Assembly: GCA_045592485.1 (NCBI GenBank)
Contig: JAZNUS010000011.1
Span: 1-19,088 of the forward strand
Source: RGIG1828 sp045592485
Lineage (GTDB): Bacteria; Bacillota; Clostridia; UMGS1810
DNA length: 19,088 nucleotides
Direction of reading: 5' to 3'
Under the pieces are notes generated by a model. It was not told the origin of the DNA, ran no database searches, and saw only the letters and a program-made list of their open reading frames with translations. Of the stretch, positions 6,659-14,949 are shown piece by piece. Within the stretch, counting starts at the first letter, position 1; each line of letters opens with the position of its first letter. The translations under genes and the position numbers were made by a program.

Positions 6659-9130
6659 ATGGAATTTATTATCAGAGGTAAAAAAGTCACAATTGAAAAA
6701 GAAAACTGTTTTCAGGGCGTTGACGAACAGATAACCAAAGACCTTTCAATGGGTGTTTTGGATGTGCGAAGAGCAATTGCAAGCCTTGACAGGCTTGGGC
6801 ATTTTGTTGCCGAAGACGAAAGCTTTCTTGTTGCAGAGCTTATGGAGCTTGGTTTTTCAAAGGACGAGGCAATGCAGATAAAAAAAGATTCTCTTGCAGT
6901 TTTATCCAAGGAGGAGCTTTACAAAAAGCTGAAAAGAGAGCTTGGGGGTCTTCCTTTTGAAATTACCCGTCAGACAACCAGAGAAGAGCAGTTTGAAGGT
7001 TGGATGCCTATAGGCGTTTTAGGCCATGTCACAAGCTCAAATGATGCAATGCTTCCTTTCTTCAGCTCCGTTGAAGGCATTCTGACAGGCAACATCAATG
7101 TCATTAAAACGGCATCAGGAGCACACAAGGTTGCAATGAAACTCATTGAAAAGCTTTGTGCAGATGATGAAAGCCTTTGTCCCTACTTCTATGTCTTCCC
7201 CCTTTCCTCAAAGGATAAGGAGCTTTTAACTGAGCTTTTCGGCTTGTGCAACTCTGTTGCAGTGTGGGGCTCCGACGGTGCTGTTTCGGGCGTAAGAGAG
7301 CTTGCACCAAAGGGTGTGAGTATTGTTGAGTGGGGCAATAGAATCAGCTTTGCATATTTCACGGAAAAAGGCTGCACAAAAGAAATGCTCCAGGGTCTTG
7401 CTCACGATGTTTGCGTAAACGACCAGCAGGCATGCAGTGCACCTCAGATTGTGTACTATGAAACCGATTCAAAGGAAAAACTTTTAAGCTTTGCACAGGA
7501 TTTTTATAGCGAACTTCAGAAAATTTCAGATACATATCCTCTCCACCCAATGACTCAGCCCGAAAAAGCCGAGCTTACGGCACAAACAAAAATGTGCTAT
7601 CTTGAGGAGATTATGGGAGATGCCAAGCTCATAGAAGGAAAAGGATGCAGAATTTTTGTCAAATTCGACAATGAACTTTGTGCTTCGCCCTTGTATAGAA
7701 CGGTTATTATTAAGGGAATAAACAGAAATGATTTAATCAGTGTTCTGAGACCGTTTCGTTCCTATCTTCAGAGTGTGGGCCTTGCCTGTGCAACAGAAGA
7801 AATAGTTCCTCTGTCAAACCTTCTGATTGCCGGTGGTGTTAACCGTATAACCGAGCCGGGACTTATGATGGGAGGCTATACAGGCGAACCTCACGACGGT
7901 GTTTATGCCATGACACGCTATCTCAAAAGAGTGAGCTTTATAAACAACGGACTTCCCTCGGGAAGTATGTCTCTTGCAGAAATGACCTGCGAAATGAAAA
8001 AACCCTTTGATGAGGGCACTCCCGTCCTTAAAAAAGATGATTTTCCCGCAAAGAGAGAAATTGAAAATGAGGGTTATCTTGTGCTGAAGAGCGGCGGAAG
8101 CTCAGGCAAAGCAAAATATGCTCCTCACACCTATGCCGATGCAGAGGTCACCTACAGGGAAACCGGTCGTTTCATTATGGCTGCAGGCATTAACCCCAAA
8201 AAAGATATTTGTATGAACCTGTTCTATTCGGGTGAGCTTTACGGTGGCTTTATCAGCATTTATGAAGCACTGAAAAGTGCAGAAATCATACAGCTTCCTA
8301 TGACTGCAGTTATGGATATGGAGCATGTTGCAAGTGAAATTGTTGAAAACAGGGTAAATGTGCTTATGGGTATGCCTACCTATCTTCTGCGGCTTTTCTC
8401 AGAGCAGGAGGAAGCTCTTAAAAACTATGGCGGCATCGACCTCGTACTCTACGGCGGTGAGCATTTTGATCCTGCTCAGGCACAATACATTAAAAAAACC
8501 TTTAACATAAAAAGAATTGCCTCTATCACATACGGATGCAACGAAATCGGCTCCATGGGTTATGCCTGTGAATACTGCGAAGGCACCATTCACCATGTTG
8601 CCCCCAGTAAGTATCTTGAAGTGTTAAAGCTCGACACAGATGAACCTGCCGGAGAGGGTGAAGTCGGCAGACTTGTGTGGACTCCTGTTGACCAGGAAAA
8701 CACTCCAATCAAGCGCTATGAAATAGGCGACCTTGGAAGGTTTATAAAAGAGCCCTGCAAATGCGGCAGGCTTTCACCACGGTTTGAGCTTCTTGGCAGA
8801 TTTGGCGATGTTTTCAAATTTGCAACAAACCATGTGAATTACAAAACTGTTAAATCTGTTTTTTCTGAAAAACTGAACTACAACGGTTGGCTGCAGATTA
8901 TTTTGTCCTATGACAGGGTCAGTGTGATGAGTATTTGTCTTGAGGCGGATTTTCCCTGCAGCGAGGCTGAAATTATTGAATGCCTGAAGAACAATTATCC
9001 TGAAATCAAAGAGTGTCTCACCGATAAAACAGGCGATGTTAAAATTGTAAAACAAAGCAAAGACAAATTCCGGCTCAGCTCGGGCGGAGGCAAGGTCAGA
9101 AGTGTAATCGACCTGAGAAATATGGCTTAA
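6659..9130 (+). CDS. Fusion of LuxC-type acyl-CoA/acyl-enzyme reductase with an ANL adenylate-forming domain
   Basis: An 823-residue two-domain enzyme. Residues 1 to about 445 are LuxC-like: they reduce an acyl thioester to the aldehyde with NAD(P)H, in the aldehyde-dehydrogenase fold. The cofactor region is VLGHVTSSND...NINVIKTAS (120-153), and Cys259 in NDQQACSAPQ (254-263) is the expected catalytic cysteine. Residues about 455-823 form a PaaK-like adenylating domain with all core motifs: KSGGSSGKAKYAP (477-489), YGGEHF (598-603), YGCNEIGSMGY (625-635), YEIGDLG (687-693, Asp691), GRFGDVFK (713-720) and GGGKVR (809-814) with a possible catalytic lysine Lys812. Stand-alone LuxC is about 480 residues, so the extra domain is a genuine fusion, open in frame with no internal start needed. 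Start ATG follows AGGGGAGGGGTG. It could couple activation and reduction in one chain, alongside the separate LuxE upstream. Confidence 0.88.
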   Translation: MEFIIRGKKVTIEKENCFQGVDEQITKDLSMGVLDVRRAIASLDRLGHFVAEDESFLVAELMELGFSKDEAMQIKKDSLAVLSKEELYKKLKRELGGLPFEITRQTTREEQFEGWMPIGVLGHVTSSNDAMLPFFSSVEGILTGNINVIKTASGAHKVAMKLIEKLCADDESLCPYFYVFPLSSKDKELLTELFGLCNSVAVWGSDGAVSGVRELAPKGVSIVEWGNRISFAYFTEKGCTKEMLQGLAHDVCVNDQQACSAPQIVYYETDSKEKLLSFAQDFYSELQKISDTYPLHPMTQPEKAELTAQTKMCYLEEIMGDAKLIEGKGCRIFVKFDNELCASPLYRTVIIKGINRNDLISVLRPFRSYLQSVGLACATEEIVPLSNLLIAGGVNRITEPGLMMGGYTGEPHDGVYAMTRYLKRVSFINNGLPSGSMSLAEMTCEMKKPFDEGTPVLKKDDFPAKREIENEGYLVLKSGGSSGKAKYAPHTYADAEVTYRETGRFIMAAGINPKKDICMNLFYSGELYGGFISIYEALKSAEIIQLPMTAVMDMEHVASEIVENRVNVLMGMPTYLLRLFSEQEEALKNYGGIDLVLYGGEHFDPAQAQYIKKTFNIKRIASITYGCNEIGSMGYACEYCEGTIHHVAPSKYLEVLKLDTDEPAGEGEVGRLVWTPVDQENTPIKRYEIGDLGRFIKEPCKCGRLSPRFELLGRFGDVFKFATNHVNYKTVKSVFSEKLNYNGWLQIILSYDRVSVMSICLEADFPCSEAEIIECLKNNYPEIKECLTDKTGDVKIVKQSKDKFRLSSGGGKVRSVIDLRNMA

Positions 9131-9142
9131 GGAGGGCGTAGC

Positions 9143-10885
9143 ATGGAGAATCTGTTTTGCCGGAAGCGAAGTCCTCTGGTGGTCAGAACATTCCTGTCAA
9201 TACTTGTGCCGACAATTTTTATGAATCTCACAACGGCAGTAGGCTCAATGGCAGATGCGGTAATAATAGGACAGTATCTTGATGACCTTTCTCTTTCGGT
9301 TGTAACCTATGCAACACCAATTTATATGATAATAAACACCGTTGCCGCACTTTTCGCAGTTGGCGGATGCATTGCAATGAGTGTTGACACAGGCAAGGGT
9401 GATAAGCTAAGTGCCAACCGCTCTTTCAGTATTGCCTTAGAGTGCCTTTGTGCTTTGTCTGCAATTTTGTTTGTAGCCGGAGTGTTTTTCAGCGGACCCA
9501 TAACAGTTATGCTTGGTGCAGGAAATGAGCTTGTGTTTGACAAGGTAAAAACATATGTGAAGATTATTCTTGTAGGTGCGCCTGTCTTCATTCTGAACAT
9601 TTCAAGTGCGTTCTTTGTAAGAAACGACGGCAGAGCCAACCGCTCAATGGTTGGAATGCTTCTGTCAATCGGCGTTGACATAACCTTCAACCTTGTGTTT
9701 GTCGGCTTTATGCATATGGGTGTGGCAGGAGCGGCACTTTCCACTGTTCTTGGTCAGAGTGTGGGACTGGTTGTTATCGGAAGCCACTTTTTCTCAAAGA
9801 AAAACACCCTTAAATTCTGTTTTGCCTTTGATTCATCGGTTTTCCGCATTATTAAAAACGGATTTGGTTCGGCACTTGGTTTTGTGTATCAGTTTTTAAC
9901 CATAATCATTCTGAATCACTATGTAATAAAAATGGCAGGGCCTGAAGGTATGGTAATTTACACCGTGGTATTTAATCTTGGTACAGTATCCCTTTCGGTG
10001 TTTGAAGGTCTCAGCCAGACAATACAGCCAATGGTGAGTCTTTATTACGGAGAAAGAAGCAACAAAAAAATTAAAGAAAGTGTAAAGCTTGCCATAATTT
10101 CCGCAATCATAATATGCGGCAGTGTAATGATACTCCTGGAAGTCTTTCCGGGTGTTGTTCCTCACATATTCGGAATTGGCGAGGCTGCCATTGTTTCAAA
10201 GGCCTCCCAGGCAGTGAGAATCTATGCCACCAGTATGTTTATTATGACTGTCAATGTAATTATAGGCAATTATCTTCAGTCCGTTGAGCTTGGCGGGGTT
10301 GCCGGTGTGCTCATCAGTTTAAGGAGTTGTATATTGCTTCTTGTAAGTGCCTTTTTTCTTGGACGGATTTTTGGAATAAACGGAATATGGGCGGCATATT
10401 GTGTGGCTGAAATCCTTACCTTCCTTGTTTTTGCAGTCATAAATACTGCAAAAAGAAAAAAGCTTTCCTGTGACAATGCGAACCCTGATGTATTCTTCCT
10501 TGACAAGAACATTGAAGAAAAAACCTCTTCCCATGTCTTCAAATGCAATTCAGATGACTTTGCAGGCTTTAGTGAGGAAATAAAAGCAGTTGGCTGCAAA
10601 ACCGAAGGATACAGCGAGCAGATGCTTGCTGCAGCGGATGATTATTTGCGGAAGCTCAGACTTGCCATTGAAGAAAGAAGCGGAAAATATATTGAGGTTG
10701 AATTTAACAGATATGACAGAAAAATAATAATCTGTGACAATCTTGATCACAAAAACATAGAAAATGCTGTGTCCGATATAAAAGGAGAGGGCTTTGCAGC
10801 AGAATACGGACCGGTTATCGGTCTTAACAGAATTTGTCTGAAAGGAGCTGAAAAGAGTGAAAATAAGAAAACTTGCATCACTTGA
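9143..10885 (+). CDS. MATE family efflux transporter with C-terminal soluble extension
   Basis: A 580-residue protein. Residues 1 to about 437 give the usual twelve hydrophobic segments of a MATE transporter, a cation-coupled exporter of small organic molecules in the cytoplasmic membrane. Family features include SMADAVIIGQYLD (35-47), FVRNDGRANRSMVGMLLSIG (158-177), GVAGAALSTVLGQ (193-205) and the matching second-half segments. An extra soluble tail of about 135 residues (446-580) is not part of a standard MATE. It contains AAADDYLRKLRLAIEE (496-511), IEVEF, IIICDN (528-533) and a late GPVIGLNRICLKG (556-568). I read this, tentatively, as a degenerate GHKL/anti-sigma-type ATPase domain that has lost its glycines. 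GGAGGGCG precedes the ATG. The gap from the previous gene is 12 bases, and it overlaps the next gene by 29 bases. It probably exports the product of the operon. Confidence 0.9.
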   Translation: MENLFCRKRSPLVVRTFLSILVPTIFMNLTTAVGSMADAVIIGQYLDDLSLSVVTYATPIYMIINTVAALFAVGGCIAMSVDTGKGDKLSANRSFSIALECLCALSAILFVAGVFFSGPITVMLGAGNELVFDKVKTYVKIILVGAPVFILNISSAFFVRNDGRANRSMVGMLLSIGVDITFNLVFVGFMHMGVAGAALSTVLGQSVGLVVIGSHFFSKKNTLKFCFAFDSSVFRIIKNGFGSALGFVYQFLTIIILNHYVIKMAGPEGMVIYTVVFNLGTVSLSVFEGLSQTIQPMVSLYYGERSNKKIKESVKLAIISAIIICGSVMILLEVFPGVVPHIFGIGEAAIVSKASQAVRIYATSMFIMTVNVIIGNYLQSVELGGVAGVLISLRSCILLLVSAFFLGRIFGINGIWAAYCVAEILTFLVFAVINTAKRKKLSCDNANPDVFFLDKNIEEKTSSHVFKCNSDDFAGFSEEIKAVGCKTEGYSEQMLAAADDYLRKLRLAIEERSGKYIEVEFNRYDRKIIICDNLDHKNIENAVSDIKGEGFAAEYGPVIGLNRICLKGAEKSENKKTCIT

Positions 10886-12305
10886 AATAAAAAATGACAA
10901 GACATTCATTTTCCCGGTAATGAGCTTTATTGATTCCATTGTTCAAACTCACACAACAGTTGATGTGACAAGATATAATCAGATTCGACTCGTTGCCGGG
11001 GAAGTGTTGAAACAAAGAATTGAAAAATCATACCCCGGTGCTTTGGGAGAAATTTTTGTTGAGCTGTTTATTGTCGGAGATTTTTTCGAAATATCCATAA
11101 GAGACAAGGGTGTTCCCGGATGGCAGGATTTTTCTTTCGACAAAAAGGGTATTGACGAAAATCGCAAGGATTTGCGTAATTTTATGATAAGTCTTTGTGT
11201 TGATGAAATCGGTATGGAAAAGCTTGGCTCCAACGGACAGAGAATTTTTATCCGCAAAAAGATAATCAATCCTCTGGAGTTTGTAAAGCCTGAGCCCTAC
11301 GAAGAAACCGTCGCTCTCGACACAAACATTACAATCCGTCCTGTTGTAACGGAAGAAGATGCCATCGAGGCAATTCGTTGCATCTATGCAGAATACGGCT
11401 ATTCTTATTCCTATGAAAGACTCTACTACATAAATTCATTTATGGAGCTTGTGAGAAACGGCGAAATAATGTCATTTCTTGCCGTAAATGACCATGGTCA
11501 AACTGCAGGGCATTTTCTCCTTGCTTTTTCCGATTTGTATAAAAATATGCCGGAGGTATCCACAGTTGTTATAAAGAAGGAATTTCGCGGTCTTGGTCTG
11601 TTTGCGAAATTTATGGACTACTGTGACGAGGTTGGAAAAGAAAAGGGCTTCCGTGCTCTCATGGGGCAACCTGTTACCTTTCATCCCATGTCTCAAAAGG
11701 CGTTTTTGCGTTCGGGCTACAATGCCACATCGCTTCTTATGTCTTATATAAATTCAGAGATTGAAAGTGAGTATAACAAAGAGGGCGAAAGGCTTGGTCT
11801 CAGTGTAAGTGTGAAAATTCTCGACAGAAATGCATACAGCAAGGTGTATGCTCCGAAAAAAATCAGCGGCTTTGTTGAAAAAATATACTCAAAGCTCGGC
11901 ATGAGCTATGACCTGTTCACCGATGGCAAAAAGGACGACTTCACCGAGATGTCTGTTGAATCAAACACGGCACTTAAAATGTCCAGAATTATTGTCCGCA
12001 AGGCAGGAGAAGACATCGAAGAGGGGCTCAGACAAGCGGTAATGGATGCCATAAAGCAGAAAAACGAAATGATAGAGCTGGTTCTTTGCCTCAATTCTCC
12101 AAGCTGCTGCTATGCATATGAATTGGCAGAGAAATGTGATTTTTCACTTTCGGGAATTATTCCCGGCTCAGAAAACGGCGATTATCTTATAATGCAGATG
12201 CTTCCCGGTGACCGTATGGATTATGACAGGCTGGTGCTTGTGGGAGAATTTGAAGAACTCAGGAATGATATTGTTGAAATAACACAAAGGAAAAAGGAGG
12301 CGTAA
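10857..12305 (+). CDS. HATPase (anti-sigma factor-like) - GNAT acetyltransferase fusion protein
   Basis: A 482-residue protein starting at GTG 10857, inside the end of the MATE gene; AAAGGAG at 10841-10847 fixes this start. Residues 1 to about 140 resemble the SpoIIAB/RsbW-type ATPase fold: LVAGEVLKQRI (45-55) at the N-box, with Glu49 kept but Gln53 where Asn is usual; FEISIRDKG (77-85) with the Asp-x-Gly motif; and KLGSNGQRIFIRK (122-134) at the last glycine motif. Residues about 157-300 are a GNAT N-acyltransferase domain. TVVIKKEFRGLGLFAKFMDY (236-255) is its acyl-CoA-binding strand-loop-helix and KAFLRSGY (281-288) its late motif. The region 360-460 (AYELAEKCDFSLSGIIPG) looks like the C-terminal half of a second GNAT. 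The role is unknown. It may acylate the product, or sense nucleotide or acyl-CoA to control the transporter whose tail appears related. Confidence 0.75.
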   Translation: MKIRKLASLEIKNDKTFIFPVMSFIDSIVQTHTTVDVTRYNQIRLVAGEVLKQRIEKSYPGALGEIFVELFIVGDFFEISIRDKGVPGWQDFSFDKKGIDENRKDLRNFMISLCVDEIGMEKLGSNGQRIFIRKKIINPLEFVKPEPYEETVALDTNITIRPVVTEEDAIEAIRCIYAEYGYSYSYERLYYINSFMELVRNGEIMSFLAVNDHGQTAGHFLLAFSDLYKNMPEVSTVVIKKEFRGLGLFAKFMDYCDEVGKEKGFRALMGQPVTFHPMSQKAFLRSGYNATSLLMSYINSEIESEYNKEGERLGLSVSVKILDRNAYSKVYAPKKISGFVEKIYSKLGMSYDLFTDGKKDDFTEMSVESNTALKMSRIIVRKAGEDIEEGLRQAVMDAIKQKNEMIELVLCLNSPSCCYAYELAEKCDFSLSGIIPGSENGDYLIMQMLPGDRMDYDRLVLVGEFEELRNDIVEITQRKKEA

Positions 12306-12307
12306 TT

Positions 12308-13561
12308 ATGGGTTACAAAACATACACACCGGAAGAAATCATAAAGCTTGCAAGAGAAAATTCACCTTATTACAAAGAGCTTTATAAGGATATTCCCGAA
12401 AATGCAACACTTGAACAGCTTCCGCTTATTGACCAGAAGAATTTCTGGGATAACTGCGACAAGCACGGCGGAAGGGTGGCAACCTTTAAACAAACCGACG
12501 GTCAGGTGTTTAAAAGCGGCGGCACCACAGGCGACCCCAAATATTCACTCTACACCGCCGAGGAGTGGCAGGGAATGTGCGAAGCGTGCGGAGCTCTTCT
12601 TCCTAAGGGCGGACTTACCAACGGCACAAGGATAGCTAATCTTTTTTATGCAGGCGGAATGTATGCAAGCTTTCTCTATACCTACAGCATGCTCTATTTT
12701 TCACCTGCAAAAACCATAATGTATAATATTTCAGGTAACGGTTCGATTGCAGAAATGGCAGAAACAATTCTTGACCATCAGATAAACTGCATTGCCGGTC
12801 TTCCCTCTATCATCACTCAGATTGCAGCTTACATAGACGAACACAGCCTCACAGGTTTTGCGGTTGATACAATCTATTTTGCCGGGGAAACATTCTATCC
12901 GGACCAAAGGGAAAGAGTTTGCAAAACCTTCGGACGCGAACTTGATTTCCGTTCGGTGTTCTTCGCTTCAAACGATGGCGGACCTATAGGCTATTATGCA
13001 AAGGATTGCGGTTATAACGAGCATCATGTTATGTCCGATCTTACACTCCTGGAAATTATAGATCCCGACACTGGTGAAGTGATTACAGAGATGAATCGTC
13101 CCGGGGAAATCTACATCACATCGCTTTTCAAAACCCTCATACCCCTTGTTCGCTATCCCTGCGGCGATATGGGTGAATACACGCAGCCCGAAGGCGTGCC
13201 TGACAGAAGGTTCAGATTGCTCGGAAGAGCCCAGACCGCAGCCAAAGCAGGCTATGTTTCAATTTCACCTCAGGACATTGCCGATGTGCTCAGTGTTGCA
13301 TCAATCGTCTATGATGCCTATCAGATTATTGTAACCCACGATATGAAAGATAAATTCACCTTTAAGATTGCAGTTTCGGACCCTGACAATGTAGATAATG
13401 AAGCATTTGTAAATGCACTCTACAATCAAAGACCGCTCCTTAAGGAAGCAGTGGAAGCTGAGGATGTATCTGTGCCTGAAATCATATGGTGCAAGATGTC
13501 AGACCTTGAATATAATGCAAGGACAGGCAAGCTTAAGACAATTATAGACAAGCGAAGCTAA
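12308..13561 (+). CDS. PaaK-like adenylate-forming enzyme (phenylacetate-CoA ligase / coenzyme F390 synthetase family)
   Basis: A 417-residue cytoplasmic enzyme of the ANL superfamily. It activates a carboxylate with ATP and normally passes it to CoA or another acceptor. Motifs run in the right order: FKSGGTTGDPKYS (68-80), the ATP loop; IYFAGETF (189-196); FFASNDGGPIGY (218-229), a changed form of the YGxTE motif; YPCGDMGEY (283-291, Asp287); LLGRAQTAAKAGYVSISP (304-321); and NARTGKLKTIID (403-414) with the late lysine. Length is typical of the family. It starts two bases after the previous stop, with AAAGGAGG in front, so it is certainly in the operon. It is the third adenylating unit there, after LuxE and the fused domain at 6659. 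The low similarity between the three motif sets suggests different substrates. The substrate cannot be read from sequence. Confidence 0.85.
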   Translation: MGYKTYTPEEIIKLARENSPYYKELYKDIPENATLEQLPLIDQKNFWDNCDKHGGRVATFKQTDGQVFKSGGTTGDPKYSLYTAEEWQGMCEACGALLPKGGLTNGTRIANLFYAGGMYASFLYTYSMLYFSPAKTIMYNISGNGSIAEMAETILDHQINCIAGLPSIITQIAAYIDEHSLTGFAVDTIYFAGETFYPDQRERVCKTFGRELDFRSVFFASNDGGPIGYYAKDCGYNEHHVMSDLTLLEIIDPDTGEVITEMNRPGEIYITSLFKTLIPLVRYPCGDMGEYTQPEGVPDRRFRLLGRAQTAAKAGYVSISPQDIADVLSVASIVYDAYQIIVTHDMKDKFTFKIAVSDPDNVDNEAFVNALYNQRPLLKEAVEAEDVSVPEIIWCKMSDLEYNARTGKLKTIIDKRS

Positions 13562-13605
13562 ATTTTTTGTAATTGTGTAAAGTGTTAATAAATAATCGTA
13601 TATAA

Positions 13606-13653
13606 AAATCAAAGGGACTGCCTTTCCAAAAACGGAGACAGTCCCTCTGATTT
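13606..13653. terminator. Shared hairpin between the convergent operon and the oxidoreductase gene
   Basis: Arms AAATCA (13606-13611) / TGATTT (13648-13653) and AGGGACTG (13613-13620) / CAGTCCCT (13639-13646), with a short inner stem. On the minus strand the stem is followed by ATTTTTATA, a proper T-run. On the plus strand the tail (TTATTCTATAGC) is weaker, but the hairpin still lies 45 bases after the last operon stop. It overlaps the final two bases of the minus-strand gene. Confidence 0.8.
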
Positions 13654-14890
13654 ATTCTATAGCTTTTTTAAAGCGTTCAATTTGTTCTTCGGTTGGCTTG
13701 TAATCGGAATTTGAGCAACATGGAATGTTTGGTTTTCTGCCATCGGAATACCAGAAAGGCGAAGCATCGTCGTTTTCATACTTAACACGGTCATCTTCTT
13801 TTCTGAAATCGGGCACATCAAAAGGTGCCCCACCTGCCATAACACTTCTGTGAGCAAGAATTGCAACAGATGCAAGCTTTGTTGCAAAATACACATCCAT
13901 GTCAGGGTTGGTGTTTGTGCGAATGCAATCAAAGAAATTTCTGATAACAAAGAAGTCGCCGCCTGCGTGGCCTGCACTTTTTACATGTTCTGATATGCTT
14001 TCGTCAGGCTCAACCTTGTAGGATATGTGTTTTTCTTCTACACCTTCAGGTAATTCCCATTCGTTGTAAAGAATTGACACAGTATCATCAAAACCACGAA
14101 GATTTTCCATCTGTCCTTTTGTACCGCACACACGGTAAGAGTTTTCACAGCCTCCAAAAGCAGAATGACCAAGTACTCTGAACACCGAATTGTCGTCATT
14201 AAGACAGGTGATAACAGCAAGCTTGTCACCAACAGTGCTTGCACTAACTGCTTCGGGCACGGGAGGGCAATATACGGGCATTGCAGTAACTCTGACCGGT
14301 TCAGATCCTGTTGCACGCATAATAGGTGCAAGAGAATGTGTTATATAATAAGTTCTGGGCAGAGTGTTTCTCCAATGATTAACATCGTCAAAAAGATCTT
14401 TTTTGTTGTCTGTACTTAAGGCATTTCCCGGATGGTTGTATTCACCTTCTGCATAAAGAACTTTTCCGAGCTTTCCGCTTTCGTACACCTTTTTCATTTC
14501 CTGATTAAAGAGCATAAAAGGATAGTTTTCGCAGAGCATGTAGAACGCTTTGCTTTTTTCTGCGGCTCTTACAAGTCGTACACCTTCTGCCAATGTACTG
14601 TTTGCAGTACATTCACTGAGAACATGAATATTTTTTTCAAGAAGTCTGATTGCATACTCTGCGTGTTCGTGGAAATAGTTTGCCACAAGCACCGCATCCA
14701 TGGGGTGGTTGATAAACTCGTCAAAGCTTGTGTAGTATGTAACATTATCCCCGAGCTTTTCTTTTGCTTTTGCGAGGCGTTCTTTCTTTTTGTCACACAC
14801 TGCAACGATTTCTCCGTTGTTTTGCATAATGCTGTTGAAGAAATATGAGCCTCTTCCGGCTCCGAAAATACCGATACGAATTTTATCCAT
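13652..14890 (-). CDS. Gfo/Idh/MocA family NAD(P)-dependent oxidoreductase
   Basis: A 412-residue cytoplasmic protein with an N-terminal Rossmann fold: IRIGIFGAGRGSYF (4-17) is the glycine-rich loop and VCDKKKERL (31-39) carries Asp33 for the cofactor ribose. The C-terminal alpha/beta domain holds GKVLYAEGEYNH and LAHRSVMAGGAPFDVPDF. Family members oxidise or reduce sugars, inositols or amino-sugars. At the usual EKP position this protein has SECTAN (92-97), so the common catalytic lysine is absent, as in some glycosidase-like branches of the family that use NAD transiently. CENYPFM (119-125) follows soon after. GGAGG lies seven bases before ATG. The gene is monocistronic and points towards the lux-type operon; no functional link is shown. 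A sugar-metabolism role, perhaps with the hydrolase-like gene at 16857, is only a guess. Confidence 0.88.
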   Translation of the reverse strand: MDKIRIGIFGAGRGSYFFNSIMQNNGEIVAVCDKKKERLAKAKEKLGDNVTYYTSFDEFINHPMDAVLVANYFHEHAEYAIRLLEKNIHVLSECTANSTLAEGVRLVRAAEKSKAFYMLCENYPFMLFNQEMKKVYESGKLGKVLYAEGEYNHPGNALSTDNKKDLFDDVNHWRNTLPRTYYITHSLAPIMRATGSEPVRVTAMPVYCPPVPEAVSASTVGDKLAVITCLNDDNSVFRVLGHSAFGGCENSYRVCGTKGQMENLRGFDDTVSILYNEWELPEGVEEKHISYKVEPDESISEHVKSAGHAGGDFFVIRNFFDCIRTNTNPDMDVYFATKLASVAILAHRSVMAGGAPFDVPDFRKEDDRVKYENDDASPFWYSDGRKPNIPCCSNSDYKPTEEQIERFKKAIE

Positions 14891-14940
14891 AATAACCTCC
14901 GTCTGTTACAGCTCATTCAGAGCTATATAATTTTTTAATC

Positions 14941-14949
14941 ATTATATCA
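14941..14949 (-). promoter_or_regulatory. Extended -10 promoter of the Gfo/Idh/MocA gene
   Basis: On the minus strand, TGATATAAT (14949-14941) is a perfect extended -10, 50 bases before the start codon. No good -35 is found at 16-18 bases. A small hairpin AGCTC/GAGCT (14910-14924) lies in the leader between it and the ribosome binding site. The rest of 14950-15170 is AT-rich and shows nothing else. Confidence 0.6.

Noticed and set aside
5525..13561. A complete bioluminescence (lux) operon
   Set aside because: There is no luciferase alpha or beta subunit, no LuxD thioesterase and no flavin reductase in the window. Only the acid-activating and reducing steps are present.
14432..14848. A 138-codon plus-strand frame opposite the Gfo/Idh/MocA gene, rich in Phe and Cys
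   Set aside because: Complementary to conserved Rossmann-fold coding sequence; the composition is an antisense artefact and no binding site precedes it.
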